Positions 51,648-60,299 of a stretch of DNA of 64,000 nucleotides are shown one piece after another. The DNA comes from DASXKD01 sp963703605. GTDB lineage: Bacteria; Actinomycetota; Actinomycetes; Streptosporangiales; Streptosporangiaceae. The first letter of the stretch is position 1. Each line of letters starts with the position of its first letter. Under the pieces are notes generated by a model. That model was given only the letters and a program-made list of their open reading frames with translations. It was not told where the DNA came from and made no database searches. Position numbers and translations under genes: made by a program. The stretch lies in contig CAVPFC010000039.1 in assembly GCA_963703605.1 (NCBI GenBank), positions 186,001 to 250,000 on the forward strand, given 5' to 3'.

Positions 51648-52529
51648 ATGAGCACGTTCCTGATCAGCGTTGGCATCGGGCTGGCGACGGCCGCGATCCT
51701 GGCCCTCTCCGCGGTCGCGTTCACGCTCGAGTACGCGGTGAGCAGGGTCGCCAACTTCGCCCACGGTGAGCTGCTCACGATCGGCGCCTACGCGGCTTAC
51801 ACGGGGCAGCGGTTCTTCCACCAGAACGTGGTGGCGGCGGCGCTGGTCGCGGCCGTGGCCGGGTGCGTCGCGGGGCTGGTCATGAACGTCGCGCTGATCG
51901 AGCAGTTCCGGGGGCGCAGCGCCATCACGACCTTCATCGCCACGCTCGGCGCGTCGCTGGTGCTGCAGAACCTGCTGGAGATCATCTACGGCGCCGCGAA
52001 CGTCTCCTACTCCTTCACCCAGGGCGGCCTGCACCACGTCGGGCCGTTCCTGTGGACGACGTCCAACATCGAGGTGATCCTGTCGGCGCTGGCCGTCGCC
52101 GGGCTCATCTACCTGCTGCTGCAGCGGACGAAGTTCGGCAAGGCGATCCGGGCCGTGTCCCAGAACCGGGAGCTCGCCCAGGTGAGCGGCATCCCCGCGC
52201 GCCAGGTCGTGATGGGCACCTGGGCGCTAGCCGGGGCGATCGCAGGGTTTGCGGGGTTCATCCTCGCCGACACCTTCGGGACCTTCGGCCCGCAGCTCGG
52301 GTTCAGCTTCCTACTGCTGACCATCACCGCCTCGGTGGCCGGGGGCATCGGGCGGCCGTACGCCACGCTCGGCGGGGCGCTGCTCGTCGGGCTGGTGATC
52401 GAGATCGCGGGCACCTACACCAACTCCTCCTACCAGCTCGTCTGGGCCTTCGGCCTGCTCGTCGTGCTGATGCTGTTCCGGCCGAACGGCCTGTTCGTCC
52501 GCCGGAGCGCCACGGCGGTGCGTGCCTGA
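51648..52529 (+). CDS. Branched-chain-type ABC permease (LivH-like)
   Basis: A 293-residue inner-membrane permease. 'YAVSRVANFAHGELLTIGAY' is the LivH hallmark, and 'AVSQNRELAQVSGIPARQVV' is the cytoplasmic coupling loop that contacts the ATPases. ATG 51648 is preferred over 51621 because GAGG precedes it at proper spacing. It is the first gene of a five-gene importer, with stop/start overlap to the LivM-like gene. The actual ligand may be another small acid or amide, as HAAT-type systems are varied. Confidence 0.93.
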   Translation: MSTFLISVGIGLATAAILALSAVAFTLEYAVSRVANFAHGELLTIGAYAAYTGQRFFHQNVVAAALVAAVAGCVAGLVMNVALIEQFRGRSAITTFIATLGASLVLQNLLEIIYGAANVSYSFTQGGLHHVGPFLWTTSNIEVILSALAVAGLIYLLLQRTKFGKAIRAVSQNRELAQVSGIPARQVVMGTWALAGAIAGFAGFILADTFGTFGPQLGFSFLLLTITASVAGGIGRPYATLGGALLVGLVIEIAGTYTNSSYQLVWAFGLLVVLMLFRPNGLFVRRSATAVRA

Positions 52530-53614
52530 TGTACTGGGTCAGCATCGTCACCGAGGCGGGGATCTTCGCCATCCTGGCCCTCGGCCTGGACGTCATCTGG
52601 GGCTGGGGCGGCGACTTCGACCTGGCCTTCTACGGCTACCTCGCGCTCGGCAGCTACATGACGATGGTGCTGACGATCGGCAGGCCGACGTCGACGTCGG
52701 TGGAGTACATTATCGGCTGGCGCCTGCCCTACCCGCTCGCGCTGCTGCTGGCCGTGATCGCCGTGGTGGCCTTCGCCGCGGTGATCGGCGCCGTCGCGCT
52801 GCGGAACCTGCGCGAGATCTACTTCGCCATCACCACGCTGAGCGCGGTGTACGCGCTGTACCTGGTTGTGGAGAACTACACCCCCCTGTTCGACGGCTAC
52901 AACGGCGTGTACGGGCTGATCAACCCGGGCCAGACGGCGCTGAACCTCACCTACAACGGCTACCGCATCATCTTCCTCGTCGTGGTGCTGGTGATCCTCG
53001 CCCTGGTGTACCTCCTGGTGCAACGGCTGTCGGCGAGCCCGTTCGGCCGGATGCTGCGGTCGGTGCGCGAGGACGAGCGCGCCGCGTCGGCGTACGGCCG
53101 CTCGGTGTTCTTCGCCAAGTACCGGGCCTACCTGTTCGGCGCCGCGCTCGCCGGGCTGGCCGGGGGCCTGTTCGCGGTCTTCATCAGCGCGTTCAACCCG
53201 TCGGCCTGGACGCCCCAGGAGCTGCTGGTGATCTACGCGGCCATCCTGGTAGGCGGCCGGGGCAATCCGCGCGGGGTCGTCGCCGGGGTGTTCGTCGTCT
53301 ATATCGGCTTCATCGAGCTGACCCGCTTCCTGCCGGCGCCCGCGTCGCGGCCCGAGTTCGGCCCGGCGCTGCGGCAGATCCTCATCGGCCTGCTGATCAT
53401 TCTCATGCTCAAGTTCCGGCCGGAGGGCCTGCTCAAGGAGCGGCTGAGCGTGGACGGGCGGACCCGGTGGCGGCCGGGGAGGCCGCTCCCGGCGATCGAA
53501 CCCGCGGCGGACGAACCGGTGGCGACCGCGACGGCCGGGGGGACGCCCGGGGCCGTGGGCGGCCAGGCGGGGGCCGTGAGCGGCCAGGCCGGGGCTGAGG
53601 AGAGCGGACCATGA
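52529..53614 (+). CDS. Branched-chain-type ABC permease (LivM-like)
   Basis: A 361-residue permease: 'ALGLDVIWGWGGDFDLAFYG' near the N-terminus and coupling loop 'LRSVREDERAASAYGRSVFF', followed by membrane helices to about residue 300. The last ~60 residues are a soluble low-complexity tail with a 21-base repeat (around 53555-53600) giving 'GAVGGQAGAVSGQAGAEE'. It pairs with LivH. ATG 52529 shares its A with the LivH stop; the stop overlaps the next ATG. Confidence 0.93.
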   Translation: MYWVSIVTEAGIFAILALGLDVIWGWGGDFDLAFYGYLALGSYMTMVLTIGRPTSTSVEYIIGWRLPYPLALLLAVIAVVAFAAVIGAVALRNLREIYFAITTLSAVYALYLVVENYTPLFDGYNGVYGLINPGQTALNLTYNGYRIIFLVVVLVILALVYLLVQRLSASPFGRMLRSVREDERAASAYGRSVFFAKYRAYLFGAALAGLAGGLFAVFISAFNPSAWTPQELLVIYAAILVGGRGNPRGVVAGVFVVYIGFIELTRFLPAPASRPEFGPALRQILIGLLIILMLKFRPEGLLKERLSVDGRTRWRPGRPLPAIEPAADEPVATATAGGTPGAVGGQAGAVSGQAGAEESGP

Positions 53615-54387
53615 GCGCGGGCGTGCTGGAGATCGAGGGCCTCAGCAAGTCTTTTGGTGGCATCCACGCCGTGCGGGACTGCTCGTTCGCCGTGGAGCCG
53701 GGCCAGGTGCTCGGCCTCATCGGGCCGAACGGGGCGGGCAAAAGCACCGTGGTCGACCTGGTGTCCGGGTTCGGCAGGCCGGACTCGGGCAGCGTCCGGC
53801 TGGGCGGCCAGGAACTGGTCGGGAAGCGCCCCGACGTCATTTCCCGGCTCGGCCTCATCAGGACGTTCCAGACGCCGCGGGAGTGGCGTGGGCTGACCGT
53901 CATGGACAACGTGTTGCTGGCCCGCCGCCAGTTCGCCCGGGAATCCCTGTGGCGCTGCCTGACCAGGGCCCGCCAGATCAGCCGCGCCGAGGAACCGGAC
54001 CGGGTGCTGGCCCGCGCGATCCTGGACCGGTTCGGCCTGGCCGACCTCAGGAACGTGCGCGCGGGCACGCTCAGCGGCGGCCAGAAGCGCCTGCTCGAGT
54101 TCGCCCGCATGGCCGCCGCCCAGCCGCGGCTGATCATCCTTGACGAGCCCATGGGCGGCGTCAACCCGGTGCTGGGTGTCCAGATCCGCGACGCCGTGCG
54201 CCAGTTCGCCGCCACGGGCCAGGCCGTGATCGTCGTGGAGCACAACCTGCCGTTCATCGAGAGAGCCTGCGACGAGGTGGTGGTGATGGACCTCGGCGAG
54301 GTGATCGCGAAGGGGCCGTTCTCCGGGCTGCGCGCCAACCCCAGGGTCGTCGCCGCCTACCTGGGCATGGACCTCAGCCATGGCTGA
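53611..54387 (+). CDS. Branched-chain-type ABC ATPase (LivG-like)
   Basis: A 258-residue ATPase: Walker A 'GPNGAGKSTVVDLVSGF', 'LIRTFQTPREWRGLTVMDNV' with the Q-loop, signature 'LSGGQKRLLEFARMAA', Walker B 'LIILDEPMGGVNPVLG' and 'VIVVEHNLPFIERACD'. LivG-type ATPases power import together with the LivF partner. Overlaps with neighbours on both sides show one operon. Confidence 0.94.
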   Translation: MSAGVLEIEGLSKSFGGIHAVRDCSFAVEPGQVLGLIGPNGAGKSTVVDLVSGFGRPDSGSVRLGGQELVGKRPDVISRLGLIRTFQTPREWRGLTVMDNVLLARRQFARESLWRCLTRARQISRAEEPDRVLARAILDRFGLADLRNVRAGTLSGGQKRLLEFARMAAAQPRLIILDEPMGGVNPVLGVQIRDAVRQFAATGQAVIVVEHNLPFIERACDEVVVMDLGEVIAKGPFSGLRANPRVVAAYLGMDLSHG

Positions 54388-55111
54388 CGAGCCGGCGCCG
54401 CAGCCGGTGCTGCGCGCCGCCGGGGTCTGCGCCGGGTACGGGGGCCCGCCGGTCATCGAGGACGTCTCGCTCAGCGTGTACCCGGGGAAGATCGCCGCGG
54501 TCGTGGGCCCGAACGGGGCCGGGAAGTCGACGCTGCTGAAGGCGCTGAGCGGGGTGCTGCGGACGTCGCGCGGCGAGGTCTTCGTGCGCGGCGCCAAGAC
54601 GACCAACATGGCGCCCGAAAAGCTGGCCAAGCGCGGGCTCGGCTACGTCCCGCAGGTCTCCAACGTCTTCCCCGACCTGACGGTGAAGGAAAACCTCGAG
54701 ATGGGCGCGTTCACCCGCCGCAGCGGCGTGAGCCAGCGCATCGACGAGCTGTGTGAGCTGTTCCCCGATCTAGGACGGTCGCTTCGCCGCCGCGCGGCGA
54801 TGCTGAGCGGAGGCCAGCGCAGCATGCTGGCCATGGGCCGGGCGCTGATGATCGAGCCAGCGGTGATGCTGCTCGACGAGCCAAGCGCCGGGCTGTCTCC
54901 CCTGCTCCAGGGCACCCTCTGGGAGCAGATCGAAAAGGTCGCCGCAACCGGCGTCGGGATCTGCGTGGTCGAGCAGAACACCCGGCTGACCCTGCGTCAC
55001 GCGCACTGGGGCTACATCCTCGTGCTCGGTCGCAACCGGCTGGACGGCCCCGCCCATGAGCTGCTGCATGACGACAGCGTCGTGGAGCTCTATGTCGGCC
55101 GGATGAGCTGA
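54380..55111 (+). CDS. Branched-chain-type ABC ATPase (LivF-like)
   Basis: A 243-residue ATPase: Walker A 'GPNGAGKSTLLKALSGVL', 'LGYVPQVSNVFPDLTVKENL', signature 'LSGGQRSMLAMGRALM', Walker B 'VMLLDEPSAGLSPLLQGTL' and 'CVVEQNTRLTL'. It overlaps LivG by eight bases and lies 23 bases before the binding-protein gene. Together with LivG it forms the ATPase dimer of the importer. Confidence 0.94.
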   Translation: MADEPAPQPVLRAAGVCAGYGGPPVIEDVSLSVYPGKIAAVVGPNGAGKSTLLKALSGVLRTSRGEVFVRGAKTTNMAPEKLAKRGLGYVPQVSNVFPDLTVKENLEMGAFTRRSGVSQRIDELCELFPDLGRSLRRRAAMLSGGQRSMLAMGRALMIEPAVMLLDEPSAGLSPLLQGTLWEQIEKVAATGVGICVVEQNTRLTLRHAHWGYILVLGRNRLDGPAHELLHDDSVVELYVGRMS

Positions 55112-55134
55112 GAACCTCTAAAGGAGAACCTGAC

Positions 55135-56397
55135 GTGAGATCTTCCAGCATTTGCAAGGCAACCGGGGCCTGCGCGGTGGCGGTGGCGCTTGCCGCGTGC
55201 GCGTCTTCGAACAGCGGCTCGGGCGGGGGCGGCGGCGGGTCCGGGCCGGTCACCTACGGCGTGCTGTCCTGCTTCACCGGCCGGCTGGCCAGTCTGGGAC
55301 AGGCGATGATCCAGGGCGCCAGGGTCGCGGAGAGCGAGATCAACACGGCGGGCGGCGTTCTCGGCCGCAAGATCACGCTGGTCACCGGGGATACCGGCTG
55401 CGACGTCGCCGACGGTGTGACGGCCACGAACCAGATGCTGACGAAGAACGTCAGCGGCGTGATCGGCCCGGAGACACAGGAGATCAACGGCGTCGAGCCG
55501 ATCCTCGACGCCAACAAGATCGTTGACGAGTTCCAGGGCGGCGACACGGCCCGCGATCACCAGACGGACCCGCTGTTCTTCCGGGACAGCCCCTCGGACT
55601 CGCAGCTTGGCGTGGCCATGGCGCTGTACGCGCACCTGCACCACTACACGAAGGCCGTCATGCTGTTCTACTCCGACCCGGCGGCGCAGACGTTCCTCAA
55701 GCCGGTGTCGGAGACGTTCACCAAGCTCGGCGGCACGATCCTGAAGACCGTTATCGTGACCCCGGACCAGACCTCCTACCTCAGCCAGGTCCGCTCGGTG
55801 CTGGCGGTGCACCCGCAGGTGATCTTCACCCAGGAAGACCCGCCCACCGCGGCGGTGCTGTTCCGCGAGTTCAAGCAGCTTGGCGGGCAGAACATCCCCT
55901 GGATCGGCACCGACGTCACCAGCGGCAGCGACTTCCTCAAGGCGATCGGCTACCCGACCGCCCACGCGCATCTGATCTCGGTGTTCGGGACCTCGATCAC
56001 CGGGGCGGCGAACAGCGCGTTCCTCGGCCTGTTCAACAAGCTCTACCCGAGCCAGAAGTCGGTAGGCCCGCTGGCCAACGCCAACTACGCCTACGACGCG
56101 GTGATCTCCCTGGCCCTGGCCGACGACTACGCGAAGACCACCAAGGGCATGACGGTCGCGCACGACATGACGAAGGTGACGAACCCGCCGGGCACCGCGT
56201 GCTACACCTACTCGTCCTGCCTGCGGCTCATCAAGGCGGGAACGAAGGTCAACTACGAAGGGGCCAGCGGCGGCCTGGACTACAACAAGTACAACAACAC
56301 CTTCGGGCCGTACGGCGCCTTCCAGTCCACCCCGGCGGGTGTGGAGAAGCAGGTATACGTCATGACTGCGACCGCGCTGGCGGCGGCGACGCCGTAA
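55135..56397 (+). CDS. Periplasmic-type binding lipoprotein (LivK-like)
   Basis: A 420-residue family 5 binding protein. GTG 55135 follows AAAGGAG by eight bases. The signal peptide ends in the lipobox 'LAAC', followed by a Ser/Gly-rich linker. 'GVLSCFTGRLASLGQAMIQG' and 'LVTGDTGCDVADGVTATNQM' are the N-lobe ligand regions, and 'DYNKYNNTFGPYGAFQST' lies near the C-terminus. It captures the substrate outside and hands it to the permeases. Placement last in the liv order and just before a CoA-transferase suggests that the ligand is a carboxylic acid. Confidence 0.92.
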   Translation: MRSSSICKATGACAVAVALAACASSNSGSGGGGGGSGPVTYGVLSCFTGRLASLGQAMIQGARVAESEINTAGGVLGRKITLVTGDTGCDVADGVTATNQMLTKNVSGVIGPETQEINGVEPILDANKIVDEFQGGDTARDHQTDPLFFRDSPSDSQLGVAMALYAHLHHYTKAVMLFYSDPAAQTFLKPVSETFTKLGGTILKTVIVTPDQTSYLSQVRSVLAVHPQVIFTQEDPPTAAVLFREFKQLGGQNIPWIGTDVTSGSDFLKAIGYPTAHAHLISVFGTSITGAANSAFLGLFNKLYPSQKSVGPLANANYAYDAVISLALADDYAKTTKGMTVAHDMTKVTNPPGTACYTYSSCLRLIKAGTKVNYEGASGGLDYNKYNNTFGPYGAFQSTPAGVEKQVYVMTATALAAATP

Positions 56398-57575
56398 TGC
56401 AAGCCAAAGGTCCTCAAGCTAATGGCCCCCTGGCCGGGGTGCGGGTGCTTGACCTTGCGCGCGTCCTGGCCGGGCCGTTCGCCGCGATGCTGCTCGCGGA
56501 CCTTGGCGCCGAGGTGATCAAGGTAGAACGGCCCGGCACGGGCGATGACACCCGGTCCTGGGGACCGCCGTTCGCCGGCCCGGGCGAAGACAGCCAGAGC
56601 ACGTATTTCCTGTCGGTCAACCGGGGCAAGCGCAGCGTCGCGGTCGACCTGAAGGACCCGGCGGAACGCGGGTTCGTCGAAGAGCTCATCAGGTGGGCCG
56701 ACGTCCTGGTGGAGAACTTCCGGCCGGGCGTGATGGACCGCCTGGGGCTCGGCGACGAGTGGCTGGCCGAGCTGAACCCGGGCCTGGTGCGGCTGTCCAT
56801 CAGCGGGTTCGGGGACTCGGGCCCGGACCGGGACCGGGTCGGCTACGACCAGATCGTCCAGGCCGAGGGCGGCCTGATGAGCATGACCGGGATGCCGGGC
56901 GGGCCCGCGACGAAGGTCGGCGTCCCGATCGCCGACGTGTCGGCCGGGCTGTTCGGTGTCATCGGGGTGCTCGCCGCGCTGGTCGAGCGCGGGCGCACCG
57001 GCAAGGGCCAGCGGGTCGCCACGTCCCTGCTCGCCGCGCAGGCCGGGATACACACCTTCCAGGCGACCAGGTACCTGGTCGCCGGGGAGGTGCCCGGGCC
57101 CTCGGGCAACCACCACCCGACGGTGGCTCCCTACGGCCTCTTCGAGGCCGCGGACGGCCCGCTGGTCATCGCGGTCGGCAACGACGATATCTGGTGGCGG
57201 TTCGCACCGCTGGTGGGCCTCGATCCCGCCGACGGGCGGTTCGCGGTGAACGCCTTGCGGCTGGCCCGGCTGGACGAATTGCACCGGATCCTGGCGGCGG
57301 CCCTGGCCTCACGGCCGGTGGCGGACTGGCTCGCGCTGCTGGCCGAGGCCGGGGTACCGGCGGGCCGGGTGAAGTCGCTCGACGCGGTCTACGACGGGCC
57401 CGGGCTGGTCTGGGAGGTGGACCACCCGGCGCTCGGCCGGGTCCGGCTGTCGGCCAACCCGCTGCACTACAGCCGCACCGCCCTGGCCCCGGGGCTGCCG
57501 CCGCCGCTGCTCGGCGAGCACACCAGCCAGGTCCGCCAGGCCATGCTCGGCAACCAGCGGGCCGATGCCCGCTGA
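56397..57575 (+). CDS. CaiB/BaiF-type (class III) CoA-transferase
   Basis: A 392-residue enzyme: 'LAGVRVLDLARVLAGPFAAM', 'LADLGAEVIKVERPGTGDDT', 'RSVAVDLKDP' and 'RADVLVENFRPGVMDRLG'-like 'ADVLVENFRPGVMDRLGLG'. The catalytic Asp is probably Asp180 in 'KVGVPIADVSAGLFGVIG'. Family members move CoA between acids, making the CoA ester of a substrate acid from a donor such as succinyl-CoA. ATG 56397 shares its A with the stop of the binding protein, so enzyme and importer are tightly coupled. It overlaps the carboxyltransferase by 11 bases. Confidence 0.93.
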   Translation: MQAKGPQANGPLAGVRVLDLARVLAGPFAAMLLADLGAEVIKVERPGTGDDTRSWGPPFAGPGEDSQSTYFLSVNRGKRSVAVDLKDPAERGFVEELIRWADVLVENFRPGVMDRLGLGDEWLAELNPGLVRLSISGFGDSGPDRDRVGYDQIVQAEGGLMSMTGMPGGPATKVGVPIADVSAGLFGVIGVLAALVERGRTGKGQRVATSLLAAQAGIHTFQATRYLVAGEVPGPSGNHHPTVAPYGLFEAADGPLVIAVGNDDIWWRFAPLVGLDPADGRFAVNALRLARLDELHRILAAALASRPVADWLALLAEAGVPAGRVKSLDAVYDGPGLVWEVDHPALGRVRLSANPLHYSRTALAPGLPPPLLGEHTSQVRQAMLGNQRADAR

Positions 57576-59082
57576 CCCGCTCTACCACCAGGTCGCCGAT
57601 CCCGGCAGCCTGGCCCCGTTCGGGGAGGAGGTCGAGCCGGGCAACCCCAGCGGCTGGCCGGGATACGCCCGGCTGCTGCGCCGGGCCCGGCTGGCCACCG
57701 GGGCCCGGCACGCGGTCACCACCGGCCTGGCCAGCGTCGGCGGGCACCCGTGCGTACTGGTGGGATTCGAGTACGCCTTCATCGGCGGCTCGCTGGGCGT
57801 GGCCGAAGGAACCAAGATCGCGCGGGCCTTCAGCACCGCGATCGCCCGGCGCGTGCCGGTGGTCTCGGTGGCCGCCTCGGGCGGCGCCCGGATGCAGGAG
57901 GGCACCAGCGCCCTGGTCCAGATGCAGGTCATCGCCGCCGCCGTCGCGGCGGCCCGGGGTGCGGGCATCCCGCACGTCGCCATCGCGGGCGACCCCACGA
58001 CCGGAGGCGTCTGGTCATCGCTGGTGGCGGGCGCGGACGTGCTGCTCGCGACCCCCGGCGCCCGGGTCAGCTTCTCCGGCACGCGCACCCGGCCGGCCGG
58101 GGCCGACCCCGGCTCGCCTGCGTACGACGCGGCCGGCCAGTGGGAGCGGGGCTTCGTCGATGCCGTGCTGCCCCCCGCCGCGCTCCGGGACCGGGTGGCG
58201 GTCATCCTCGGGCTACTGTCCCCCCGGTCCCGCGGCGACGACGGCACCCCGGCCCAGGTGCTGTCGCCCGCACTGGAGCCAGCCGGGGCGGAAGAAGCGG
58301 TGGCGGGGCTAGCGGAGGCGGCGGGTGTAGCGGAGGCGGCGGGTGTAGCGGAGGCGGCGGGTGTAGCGGAGCAGGCGCCGGTGGACCGGGTGGGGAGCGA
58401 CGGGTGCCGCGACGGGTGGGCGCAGGTCAGCGGCGCAAGGCAGGCACGCCGCGCGCGGGCGGACCGGTGGCTGGCCGCCTATTTCGGGGCAACCTTCGAG
58501 ATCAGGGGTGACCGCTGCGGCGGCGTGGATCCCGGCCTGCGCTGCGGGTTCGGAGCGCGCGACGGCGCCACGATCGGCTACATCGCGCAGACCGGCCAGC
58601 CCACCACCCCGGCGGGGTTCCGGACCGCCACGCGGCTGCTGGCCCTGGCCACCCGTTTCCGGCGGCCGGTGCTCACCCTCGTGGACACGCCTGGTGCATC
58701 GGCCACGCCAGGCGACGAGGCGGCCGGGGTAGGCCACTCCATCGCCGAGTTGCTGGTCAGCCTCGCTTCGGCCGAGGTCCCGGTCACCTCCGTGGTGATC
58801 GGGGAAGGGGTGTCCGGTGGCGCCGTCGCGCTGGCCAGCCCGGCCAGCCTCTGGATGGCACCCGGCGGCTTCCTGGCCGTGACCACGCCCGAGCACGCGG
58901 CCTCTATTCTCAAGCTGCCCGCGAGCGAGTTGCCAGAGGTCGCCAGCCGGCTGCGCCTGACGCCCGCGGATCTGATCAGCCGGGGAATCGCCCGTGGCCT
59001 GGTCCAGTCGCCTGCGCACGCAGAGGCGGCGCACCCGGAGGCGGCGTGCCCGGAGGCGGCGTGCCCGGAGGCGAGGGCGTGA
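57565..59082 (+). CDS. Fused AccD/AccA-type carboxyltransferase
   Basis: A 505-residue protein with two crotonase-like halves. The N-terminal half has 'VPVVSVAASGGARMQEGTSA' (AccD/beta type) and the C-terminal half 'PVLTLVDTPGASATPGDEAA' and 'VIGEGVSGGAVALASPA' (AccA/alpha type). These form the site that moves carboxyl from biotin to acyl-CoA, or in malonate decarboxylase removes it. No Cys4 zinc ribbon and no biotin carboxylase or carrier gene are here, so it may use subunits encoded elsewhere or act as a decarboxylase. An Ala/Glu linker with 18-base repeats joins the halves, and a Cys/Pro/Glu repeat tail ends it. Confidence 0.85.
   Translation: MPADPLYHQVADPGSLAPFGEEVEPGNPSGWPGYARLLRRARLATGARHAVTTGLASVGGHPCVLVGFEYAFIGGSLGVAEGTKIARAFSTAIARRVPVVSVAASGGARMQEGTSALVQMQVIAAAVAAARGAGIPHVAIAGDPTTGGVWSSLVAGADVLLATPGARVSFSGTRTRPAGADPGSPAYDAAGQWERGFVDAVLPPAALRDRVAVILGLLSPRSRGDDGTPAQVLSPALEPAGAEEAVAGLAEAAGVAEAAGVAEAAGVAEQAPVDRVGSDGCRDGWAQVSGARQARRARADRWLAAYFGATFEIRGDRCGGVDPGLRCGFGARDGATIGYIAQTGQPTTPAGFRTATRLLALATRFRRPVLTLVDTPGASATPGDEAAGVGHSIAELLVSLASAEVPVTSVVIGEGVSGGAVALASPASLWMAPGGFLAVTTPEHAASILKLPASELPEVASRLRLTPADLISRGIARGLVQSPAHAEAAHPEAACPEAACPEARA
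58312..58365 (+). repeat. Three 18-bp tandem repeats in carboxyltransferase linker
   Basis: GCGGAGGCGGCGGGTGTA occurs three times in a row (58312, 58330, 58348), with a partial fourth. It encodes AEAAGV units between the two catalytic halves of the carboxyltransferase. Exact copies suggest recent slippage and probable length variation among strains. A second short repeat, of 15 bases, lies in the 3' end of the same gene (about 59030-59075). Confidence 0.85.
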
Positions 59083-59093
59083 CGGGCCGCGTC

Positions 59094-60257
59094 CTACGGG
59101 CCCAGGTAGCCGAGCGCGGCGGCCACCCCGTCGCGGGCGATCGGCACGCCCGCCGCGGCGAGTCCCATCTCGACGCCGCACAAGGTGCCGGCCAGTTCGA
59201 GATCGCCCAGGTCGCCGACGTGTCCGATGCGAAAGACCCGCCCGGCCAGCCTGCCGAGACCGGCACCGAGGGACATGTTGTACCGGCTGAGGATCAGCTC
59301 GCGCAGCTTGTCGGCGTCATGCCCGTCGGGGAGCAGCACGGCTGTGAGCGTGCTGGAGTACTCCTCCGGGTTGCGGCACACGATGTCCAGGCCCCAGGCG
59401 CGGACCGCCCGGCGGGTGGCCTCGGCGTGGCGGGCGTGCCGGGCGAAGACGGCAGGCAGCCCCTCCTCGGCGAACATGGCCAGGCTTTCCCGCAGCCCGT
59501 AGAGCAGGTTGGTGGGAGGTGTGTAAGGAAACACTCCCGTACTCGTGGCGTCGAGCATGGGCCGCCAGGCCCAGTAGCTGCTCGGCAGCCGCGCCTCGCG
59601 TGACGCGTCCAGCGCCGCCCGGCTGACCGCGTTGAATCCCAGGCCCGGGGGCAGCATCAGTCCCTTCTGGGAGCACCATATGGTGACGTCGACGCCCCAT
59701 TCGTCATGCCGGTAGTCGACCGATCCGAGCGAAGAAATCGCATCCACGATAAGCAGCGCCGGATGGGCCGCCGCGTTGATTGCCGCGCGGATCTGCGGAA
59801 TGCGGCTTGTGGTGCCTGTCGAGGTTTCATTGTGCACGACGGTGACCGCCTTGATCGCGTGGCCGGAATCCGCCGAGAGCTTTTCGAATACCTGCTCGGG
59901 ATCGGCGCCATGGCGCCAGTCTCCCGGCACGAGATCGACGCCGAGACCCAGTTGCGTGGCCATGGCTGCCCACAGCGTGGCGAAGTGGCCGGTCTCGAAC
60001 GCGAGGATCCGGTCGCCCGGGGAAAGGGTATTGACCAGGGCAGCTTCCCACGCGCCAGTGCCCGAGGAGGGATAGAGCGCCACCGGGCGCGCCGTGCCGG
60101 CCAGGCGCTGCACCCCGGTGAGCACCTCGCGGGCCAGCGCGGCGAACTCGGGACCGCGGTGGTCGATGGTCGGCGCGGCCATTGCGCGCAGTATCCGGTC
60201 CGGTACATTCGTGGGACCGGGGATCTGCAAGAAATGCTTGCCGCTGTGGTAGCCCAT
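59094..60257 (-). CDS. Class V aminotransferase (alanine/serine-glyoxylate type)
   Basis: A 387-residue PLP enzyme. 'FLQIPGPTNVPDRILRAMAA' at the N-terminus and 'HRGPEFAALAREVLTGVQRL', 'LYPSSGTGAWEAALVNTLSP', 'VVHNETSTGTTSRI' and Lys198 in 'IWCSQKGLMLPPGLGF' identify the serine/alanine-glyoxylate aminotransferase group. It moves an amino group to glyoxylate or a related keto acid. The start is ATG 60257; the long open frame upstream is antisense to the FAD gene and not part of it. It is divergent from the FAD/Fe-S oxidoreductase, with only 42 bases between starts, which suits a glycolate/glyoxylate pairing. Confidence 0.92.
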   Translation of the reverse strand: MGYHSGKHFLQIPGPTNVPDRILRAMAAPTIDHRGPEFAALAREVLTGVQRLAGTARPVALYPSSGTGAWEAALVNTLSPGDRILAFETGHFATLWAAMATQLGLGVDLVPGDWRHGADPEQVFEKLSADSGHAIKAVTVVHNETSTGTTSRIPQIRAAINAAAHPALLIVDAISSLGSVDYRHDEWGVDVTIWCSQKGLMLPPGLGFNAVSRAALDASREARLPSSYWAWRPMLDATSTGVFPYTPPTNLLYGLRESLAMFAEEGLPAVFARHARHAEATRRAVRAWGLDIVCRNPEEYSSTLTAVLLPDGHDADKLRELILSRYNMSLGAGLGRLAGRVFRIGHVGDLGDLELAGTLCGVEMGLAAAGVPIARDGVAAALGYLGP

Positions 60258-60299
60258 TGTCCTATTATGTAACCTGGGAGGGACGTTCGGGAGGGTGCC

